From the NCBI GenBank assembly GCA_019802505.1, contig JAFMOC010000207.1, forward strand, positions 87,001-151,000: 64,000 nucleotides of DNA, given 5' to 3'. Positions 32,650 through 42,064 of this stretch are shown here, in pieces (the first letter of the stretch is position 1; each line of letters begins with the position of its first letter). Both the position numbers and the translations under genes were made by a program. This DNA is from Corydoras sp. C115 (lineage: Eukaryota > Chordata > Actinopteri > Siluriformes > Callichthyidae). The notes beneath the pieces were generated by a model that worked only from the letters and a program-made list of their open reading frames with translations, was not told where the DNA came from and ran no database searches.

Positions 32650-35266
32650 GCTGGCCCTGAGAGCAGGTAATGAAAAGGAGGAGGGGGAGACGGCGGACAC
32701 CGTGGGCTGCTGCTCTTTGCGGGTGGAGCACATCACGCTGCACGACTCTCTGGATGGAGAGAGGTGTGTGGTGGAGTTCGACTTCCTGGGTAAAGACTGC
32801 ATCCGCTACTACAACAAGGTTCCCGTCTCCAAAAGGGTGAGAGTCACGCACGGCGCCCCCTCCAGCTGCAGCCAACAGGTTTACGGGACGTTGCACCAGC
32901 GCCGCTCGCAGGGTTCTGTGCCGCAAGCGCCGTTCTCAGGTCTTCGTCGCCCCATCATCGTTCTCAGGGCCTTGCCGCTCCATCACTGTTCTCAGGGCAT
33001 CATTGCCCCTTTACCGTTCCCTGGACATCGTCGCACCATCGCCATTCTCGGGGCATCGCCGCCCCAACGCTGTTCTCGGGGCATCATACTCCATTGCCGG
33101 TCTTAGGCCATCGGCGTTCTCTGGGCATCGTCGCCCCAACGGCGTTCTCTGGGCATCGTCGCCCAAACAGCGTTCTCTGGGCATCGTCGCCCCAACAGCG
33201 TTCTTTGCGCATCTCAGAGCGTTGTCGACCCATCGCAATTCTCGGGGCATCACCGCCCTGACGCCGTTCTCAGGGCATCGCCGCCCCAACGCCGTCCATT
33301 GCCGTATCCTGGACATCGTCGCACCATCGCCATTTTCGGGGCATCGCCGCCCCTACGCCATTCTCGGGGCATCGCCGCCCCAACGCTGTTCTCGGGGCAT
33401 CATACTCCATTGCCGGCCTTAGGCCATCGGCGTCTCTGGGCATTGTCGCCCCAACGGCGTTCTCTGGGCATCGTCGCCCAAACAGCGTTCTCTGGGCATC
33501 GTCGCCCAAACAGCGTTCTCTGGGCATCGTCGCCCCAACAGCGTTCTTTGCGCATCTCAGAGCGTTGTCGACCCATCGCAATTCTCGGGGCATCACCGCC
33601 CTGACGCCGTTCTCAGGGCATCGCCGCCCCAACGCCGTCCATTGCCGTATCCTGGACATCGTCGCACCATCGCCATTTTCGGGGCATCGCCGCCCCTACG
33701 TCATTCTCAGGGCATTGCCATCCCAACGCTGTTCTCGGGGCATCATACTCCATTGCCGGCCTTAGGCCATCGGCGTCTCTGGGCATTGTCACCCCAACGG
33801 CGTTCTCTGGGCTTCGTCGCCCAAACAGCGTTCTCTGGGCATCGTCGCCCCAACGGCGTTCTTTGCGCATCTCAGGGCATTGTCAACCCATCGCCATTCT
33901 CGGGGCATCACCGCCCCGACGCTGTTCTCAGGGCATCGCCGCCCCAACGCCATCCATTGCCATTCTTAGGCCATCATCGCCCCAATGCCGTTCTCAGGGC
34001 ATCGTCGTCCATTGCCGTTCTTAGACCATCGTCGCCCCAACGGCGTTCTCTGGGCATCGTCGCCCCAACGGCGTTCTCCGGACATCGTCGCCCCAACGCT
34101 GTTCTCTGTGCATCTCATGGCATCGCCGCCCCAAAGGCGTTCTCTTGGCGTCGCCTCCCCATCACCCGACTGAGCACTCCTCAACCAGAAGACCTTCTAA
34201 ATGTGAGGATGGAGTAAGTCATGTGATGGGTCACACCACCGCTGTAAAGGTAAAAGGGAACTGAATTATGGGATGGCACCTTCTGCTCGATGCACCACCC
34301 GTCCTCATGACACCGTAGCATCACGTGCATCACGCCGCCGCAGAACCTCTCGCTGTGTTTGAAAGGTTAAGTCGATCCTCAAACGAGGTTCATGTAATTA
34401 GCGTTGTTGATGCGCGCGGTGCGAGAGCGCCCCCGTCCTCTCGAGCGGCGTTGCGTGCGAGCGCGGGCTCTGTCGTTTAAAGGAAACTCATCAGGTGAAG
34501 TGATTAGTTCCTCGCATATTTAGCGACTCGGTTCCGAGAGAACGAGAACCGTCGGAAATGTCAGATATAATTGAGGGCGTCGTCATTTCCAGCCGCCGTC
34601 TTTCAACCGTCACCGTGAATAAGAATGAGACGTGATGATGGTGGAGGAGGTGATGGTGGTGGAGGTGATGATGGAGGTGGTGGTGGTGATGGTGGTGGAG
34701 GTGATGGAGGTGGTGGTGGTGATGGTGGTGGTGGTGATGGTGGTGGAGGTGATGGAGGTGGTGGTGGTGATGGTGGTGGAGGTGATGGTGGAGGTGATGG
34801 TGGCAGTGGCGGTGCCAGATGATTAGTGAGAGTCACTAACGACACGAGAGATGGAGACGGGGTGTGTGTGTGTGAGTGAGTGTGTGAGTCTGTGTTTGTC
34901 TCTGTGTGTGTGTCTCTGTGAGAATGTGTGTTTGTCTGTATGTGTGTGTGTGAGCCTGTGTGTCTGTATGAGTTTGTGTCTGTATGAGTGTGTGTGTGTG
35001 TCTGTGTGACTGTGTATGTCTGTGAGTGTGTGTTTGTCTGTATGAGTGTATTTGTGTGTGAGTGTTTGTATGGGTGTGTGTATGTGTGTGTGTGTGTGTG
35101 TGATGGATGAGGGATTCTTTTGTAAATAAATCAGACTGATCTGTCAATCAATCACTGCATGCTGATCGATCAGAGAGTTTGATCTGCTCTCGCGTTTCTC
35201 TCGCGTGCTCTCTCACACTTATCTTTTACTTTTTCTTTATTCTCTCTTTCACTCACTCACTCACTT

Positions 35267-35317
<51 letters not shown>

Positions 35318-36262
35318 TACTCTTACTCTCTCTCACTCTGGTTCTCTCTCTCTCTCTCACTCTGTCTCTCTCTGGTTCTCTCTCTCTCTCTCTCTCTCTC
35401 CCTCTCTCTCTTCTTTGCCTTCTATCTCTAATACTCTCCAGTCTTTTGCAGTTCATTCCTCTTGTACTTTTTACTTTATTTATTTTTTGCTTTCTTTATC
35501 TCTCTCTCTCTTCACTCTCGCGTGCTCTCTCACTTTACTGCCTTTCTCTTTTGTACCTTCCCTTCTTTTAACCAACATTCTCTTTGTCTCTCACACTTTC
35601 TCTCATATTGCTCTCTCTCCTCTGTTTTAGGGTTCTGTATGATCATGTTCTCCATGTTCTCTAATGTTGTTTAATCCTATCCCGTCCGTCCGTCTCTCAC
35701 AGGATTTTTGACCCGTCTCGTCTGTGTCTCTCAGGTTTTTAAAAATCTCAAACTCTTCATGAAAAACAAGCAGGAAGGAGACGACCTGTTCGATCGGCTA
35801 AACGTGAGTACATACCCCCCCCCACCACTACACACCCCACCTCCTCCCCAAATGCCCCAATGTCACAGATGAAATAAAAGCCCCACTCTCAAGCGTTTCG
35901 GTGCGGCGCTCCGGCCGACGTGTCGATCTGTCTCGCACCGCGAGTGGGTGTATTAGCATATTATCTTTCGCGGCTGGTGCCGTGGAGACCTTTGGCGGTG
36001 GAAGGGGAGGGGGGGATGCAGGCGAGCATCGCACGGCTCTGTGACGGTAGGCGTGAGTTCAGGGACGCGCTAATGCGCCGCAGCCGCCGATGTGTGTCCT
36101 CTGCCGCGGCGCCGTGCCGCGCTCGCTGCAAATCGTATTACACGCTGCGCTGGCGTGCACACGCTCGTCACGCCGCTGCGATTTCCCAACCTTGAAAAAA
36201 TCTGAACCTACAGATCATGACTCAGCTGCACATTTTACACTCGGCTCTTTCACTGCTCCTGT

Positions 36263-36319
<57 letters not shown>

Positions 36320-37074
36320 CAGAAACACACACACAAACACCAGCACATGTCCACAGGTGAGCAGTATCCCAGTCTCCAGTGGTGAACGATTCAGACAGGT
36401 GGAACGCCCCATGAGCGACCCCTACTGGCTGCCCAGTAAACTTCAGAACAAAGACGGCCACTAAAAAGTCATTTAAGACTGCAGGATAACGGCGTGAAGA
36501 GTGTGTGTGCATGTGCTGTGTATGTCTGTGTGCGTGTTTGTGTGTGTGTGTGTCAGAAACACACACAAACACCAGCACATGTCCACAGGTGAGCAGTATC
36601 CCCGTCTCCAGCGGTGAGCGATTCAGACAGGTGCAACGCCCCATGAGCGACCCCTACTGGCTGCCCAGTAAACTTCAGAACAAAGACGGCCACTAAAGAG
36701 TCATTTAAGACTGCAGGATAACGGCGTGAAGAGTGTGTGTGCATGTGTTATGTATGTCTGTGTGCATGTTTGTGTGTGTTGTGTGCAGTTGCATGAGTGA
36801 GCGGTTGTGTGTGTGTGTGTGTGTGCTAGTGAGTGAGCGGGTACAAGCTTGGTTGTGTGTATGGTTGCATGCATAAGTGGTTGCGGGTGTGTTTTTGTGT
36901 GAATTGTTGCAAGTGTGAGCAGTGTGTGTGTGTGTGTGATTGGACGCATGAGCGGTTGTGTGTGTGTGTGTGAGTGGGTGCATGCTTGGTTGTGGGTGGT
37001 TGCATGAGTAAGCGGTTGCAGTTGTATGAGTGGGTGTATGTGTGTATTGTTTGTGTGAGCAGTTGCGTGCTTGG

Positions 37075-37105
<31 letters not shown>

Positions 37106-38201
37106 AGAGTGGGTGTGTGCTTGGTTGTGAGAGTGGGTGTGTGCTTGGTTGTGTGTGTGAGGGTGCATGCTTGGTTGTGGGTGGTTGCATGAGTAAGCGG
37201 TTGCAGTTGTATGAGTGGGTGTATGTGTGTATTGTTGCTTGTGTGAGCAGTTGCGTGATTGGTTTTGTGTGTGTGTGTGAGAGTGGGTGTGCGCTTGGTT
37301 GTGTGTGTGTGAGAGTGGGTGTGCGCTTGGTTGTGTGTGTGTGAGAGTGGGTGTGCGCTTGGTTGTGTGTGTGTGAGAGTGGGTGTGCGCTTGGTTGTGT
37401 GTGTGTGAGAGTGGGTGTGCGCTTGGTTGTGTGTGTGAGAGTGGGTGTGCGCTTGGTTGTGTGTGTGTGTGAGTGGGTGTGCGCTTGGTTGTGTGTGTGT
37501 GAGTGGGTGTGTGCTTGGTTGTGTGTGTGAGAGTGGGTGTGTGCTTGGTTGTTGTGTGAGAGTGTGTGTGTGTGTGTGTGAGTGGGTGTGTGCTTGGTTG
37601 TGTGTGTGAGAGTGGGTGTGTGCTTGGTTGTGTGTGTGAGAGTGGGTGTGTGCTTGGTTGTGTATATGGTTGTATTAGCTTGTTTGTGTATATTGTTGCT
37701 TGTGTGGGCAGTTGCATGCTTGGTTGTGTGTGTGAGTGTGTGTGTGAGAGTGGGTGTGTGCTTCGTTGTGTGTGTGTGAGAGTGGGTGTGTGCTTCGTTG
37801 TGTGTGTGTGAGAGTGAGTGTGCGCTTGGTTGTGTGTGTGAGAGTGGGTGTGTGCTTGGTTGTGTATATGGTTGTATTAGCTTGTTTGTGTATATTGTTG
37901 CTTGTGTGGGCAGTTCCATGCTTGGTTGTGTGTGTGTGTGTGTGTGTGTAAGCGGTTGCTTGTGCCAGAACCATTACACTCACATCTGGACTAGAACCAT
38001 GCTGCTGCAGCTCACTTACACACTCATACGTCCTGATTTGTGTGTGTGTGTGTGTGTGTGTGTGTGAGAGCAGCATGGTTCTAGTCCAGATGTGAGTGTA
38101 ATGGTTCTGGCTCTTCTCACTGTGTTCTGTCAGGTTCTCCAGCGGAGGTCATTAACACAGATAAACACACTGCTGCTCCTCACCACCTCAGGTGTCAGAA
38201 C

Positions 38202-38236
<35 letters not shown>

Positions 38237-41200
38237 AGTTAAACTCTGTCTCTATAGAAACGCTGACGCAAAGGTTTAAACACTGCAGCTGAAACTGTTA
38301 AATACATTCTTTATGAATCAGTGACCACTTCCTGTCCAGAGTCAGCATTCTGGACAGGTGGAGTCCATGTGGTGGTGAGGTGACGGTCAGGTGGAGTCGT
38401 GGTGGAGGTGAGATGGAGGTCAGGTGGTGGTGAGGTGAGGTGAAGTGAGATGGTGGTGAGGTGGAGTCATTGTAGAGGTGAGATGGAGTCCTGGTGAATG
38501 TGAGGTGAGGTGAGGTCTTGGTGGAGGTGTGATGGAGGTCATGGTGGAGGTGAGGTGGAGTCATTTTGTAGGTGAGATTGAGTCCTGGTAGAGGTGAGGT
38601 GAGGTCATTGTGGAGGTGAGATGGAGTCCTGATAGAGGTGAGGTGAGGTCTTTGTGGAGGTGTGGTGGAGGTGTGATGGAGGTAAGGTGGAGTCATTGTG
38701 GAGGTGAGCTGGCAATCATGATGGTGAGGTGGAGTCATTGTGGAGGTGAGGTAGCAGTCATGGTGGAGGTGAGGTGGAGTCCTGATGTAGGTAAGTTGGA
38801 GTCATTGTGGAGATGAGAGCAGTCATGATGGAGGTCATGTGGTGGTGAGGTGGAGTCATTGTGGAGGTGAGATAGCAGTCATGATGGAGGTGAGGTGGAA
38901 TCATTGTGGAGGTGAGGTAGCAGTCATGATGGAGGTAAGGCCGAGTCATTGTGGAGGTGAGCTGGCAGTCATGGTGGAGGTGAGGTGGAGTCCTGATGGA
39001 GGCAAGGTGGAGTCATTGTGGAGGTGAGATAGCAGTCATGATGGAGGTCATGGTGGAGGTGAGGTGGAGTCCTGATGGAGGCAAGGTGGAGTCATTGTGG
39101 AGGTGAGGTAGCAGTCATGATGGAGGTGAGGTGGAATCATTGTGGAGGTGAGAGAGCAGTCATGATGGAGGTCATGTGGTGGTGAGTCATGGTGGAGGTC
39201 GGGTGGATTCATGGTGATGAAAACCTTTTTGAAGAACCTGTGGAGGTGATGCTGGGTTTGAATCTGTAATTCAGTGACGGAGTTTAATGCGCTTTAAACA
39301 CGCGTTTCCAACTATTAGCCAACAGCACCATCTGGTGTCTGACAGCGGAACTGAGTGGCCGGTGATAAGGTGTTGAAGGGTTGATCATGTTCTTCATGCT
39401 GCTTATGACACTCTACACTACTGACAAATGCCCCCCCCCCAGTGGATCTTTAATGACGTCACATTCCACACTGGTCCCCTTTCATGCAGCTGTAACATCT
39501 GCAGTCCTCTGTAAAGGCCTCCTGCATCGTTTTAGAGCCTGTTCTTCTGAAACGGCATTCGTGAGGTTGGACACCACCGATGTTGGACGAGAGGTCCTGT
39601 CTCCACTATCTCCGTTGTGCTTCATCTCAAAAGTGTGGGATGGGGTTGAGATTGGGGTTGTGTGTGTAAGTTCTCCCACCCCAAACTTATCAACCATGAC
39701 TTTATAGACTAGAACCCAAATGGGACCTTATCCAAACTATCCGAACCATATAAAGGTATGACCAGCTGCTTAGTTTTTAATATTCATGTTCAATCCATCC
39801 ATTATCTTTATTAACGTTTCGGGCGCTGGGCAGATACACCCAGGACAGGGCGTCAATCCTTCGCTGGGCACACACTCACAAACACACTCTATATGGTGCA
39901 ATTTAGAGAACTCAATTGACTTGATCCATGTTTTTGGACTGTGGGAGGAAACCGGAGAACCAGGAGGAAACCCACACGGACGCGGGGAGAACATGGAAAC
40001 TCCACCCAGATTGTGATTTGAACCGAGAATCCCTAGCGCTGAGAGGAGAACATGCTAAACCACTAAGCCACTGTGCCGACCTCTTATTCATGTTAATTAT
40101 TATTCATTCATTCATTCGTTATCTTCCGCTTTATCCTATATTAGGGTCGCGGTGGGGTTCCCCATGCCCATCCAGGGGAGAACATTTCGGGTGCTGGGCA
40201 GATACACCCAGGACAGGGCGCCAATCTATCACTGGGCACACACTCACACAGACACAATCTATATGGGGCAATTTGGAGAACTCAATTGACTTGATCCATG
40301 TTTTTGGACTGTGGGAGGAACCCGGAGGAAACTCACGCGGACAAGGGGAGAACATGGAAACTCCACCCAGATTGGGATTCGAACCGAGAATCCCTAGTGC
40401 TGAGAGGAGAACATGCCAACCACTAAGCCACCATGCCGCCATATTATTCATGTTAATTATTATTATTCAATTAAAAAGCCCTGAACTCCCTTTTCAAACC
40501 GAAAGAGAACCGATGCAGACATAAGGAGAACATGCCAATTTCCACACAAAAAGCACCTTATCAACTGTGTTTGGGAATCGTACCCTGGCCGTCCTGACCA
40601 CTCGTTGACCTACCGTGTGGTCTTTCTTCTTTTTTTTTCCTTCAGACCGCGATGCTGAACAAACACCTGAGTTCTCTGATGTCTGGACTGACGGCCAAAG
40701 TGTTCAGGACGTTCAACGCCTCCATGACGCTGCAGCAGCAGCTTAAAGAGCTCAGTAACTGTGAGTCTCACTGTATAAGGACACATCACGCTCAAAGGAG
40801 ACATTATGACATCACAGTTGGTAACTTTACAGCTGTAAGATTCTTATACACCGGTTTTGGAGCGTGTCGGTGGGAACTTCTGTCTTCATCCAGAAGAGCA
40901 TTTTTGAGCTCGGACACTGAGGTCAGAAGGTGGACCAGAGGACGTGGTTTAATGTCTCATCATGTTGTCCATCCCACAGGAATTTAAAAGGGTTTAGGGG
41001 TCACACACACTCCAAAAGCTTGTAAAAGCTGCAGATCTGTAGATGTTTCAATACTTTCACCCAGGGGCGTTTTTAGGGTTTAGAAATGTCAGGGGCTTTA
41101 GCCCAGATCCCTTATTGCCCCTCTGTCCTCTTTAAAAATTGCCCTTTCATGAGGGTTTTTTTATTTATCCATTTTTTTAAACTGTTGTTACATTCATTTA

Positions 41201-42024
41201 GTTTGATCATTTATTAGTTATCAATCCATCCATTATCTTCCACTTTATCCTATATTTATCCCCCCCGTGCCCATCCAGGGGAGAACGTTTTGGGCGCTGG
41301 ACAGTTACACTCAGGATAGGACGCCAATCTATTGCTGGACACACACTCACTCACACAGTCACACAGACACACTCTATATGGGGCAATTTGTAGAACTCAA
41401 TTGACTTGATCCATGTAGTCTCACACACACACACTCTACATGGATCAAGTCAATTGAGTTCTCCAAATTGCCCCATATAGTCACACAGACACACTCTATA
41501 TGGGGCAATTTGGAGAACTCAATTGACTTGATCCTTGTTTTTGGACTGTGGGAGGAAACCGGAGAACCCGGAGGAAACCAAGAAGACACGGGGAGAACAT
41601 GGAAACTCCACCCAGATGGGGATTCGAACCGGGAACCCCTAGTGCTGAGAGGAGAACATGCTAAACCACTAAGCCACCTTGCCGCCCATTCATTAGTTTT
41701 ATTGGATAAAATTAAATAACATGTGAAATGTGTCTGTCAGCAGTGGAGAGCACATTCAGTTCTAATAAATGATGCTTTTTGGTGAAAACTTTTGAATAAA
41801 GGAACCTGAGCTTCGGAAGAAAAGCATGAATCTGTTTTACGAGTCGCAGATGAGACAGTTTTAACTTTAACTGAAGGTTTTGATTTGAAATACCGTAACT
41901 CTGCGACAGTTTGCACCTTCAGAAAAAATCTGATGGCTTCTGAAAGCTGAGAAGCTGCTCTTAACAGCCAACATACAGTTATTACGGTAACTTTACTCCT
42001 GATACTGGCGAAAAAAATCTGTCA

Positions 42025-42064
<40 letters not shown>

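Noticed and set aside
32945..34217. Several 100-190-codon frames on both strands of the 33-34 kb region
   Set aside because: They follow the 27-bp and 343-bp repeat periods and overlap each other; no independent coding signal.
34635..34826. Gly/Asp-rich frame of 65 codons
   Set aside because: Translation of the GGTGGTGAT minisatellite.
36701..38076. Minus-strand frames of 133-404 codons rich in His and Thr
   Set aside because: Translation of CA/TG-rich minisatellite; no start context, splice sites or non-repeat sequence.
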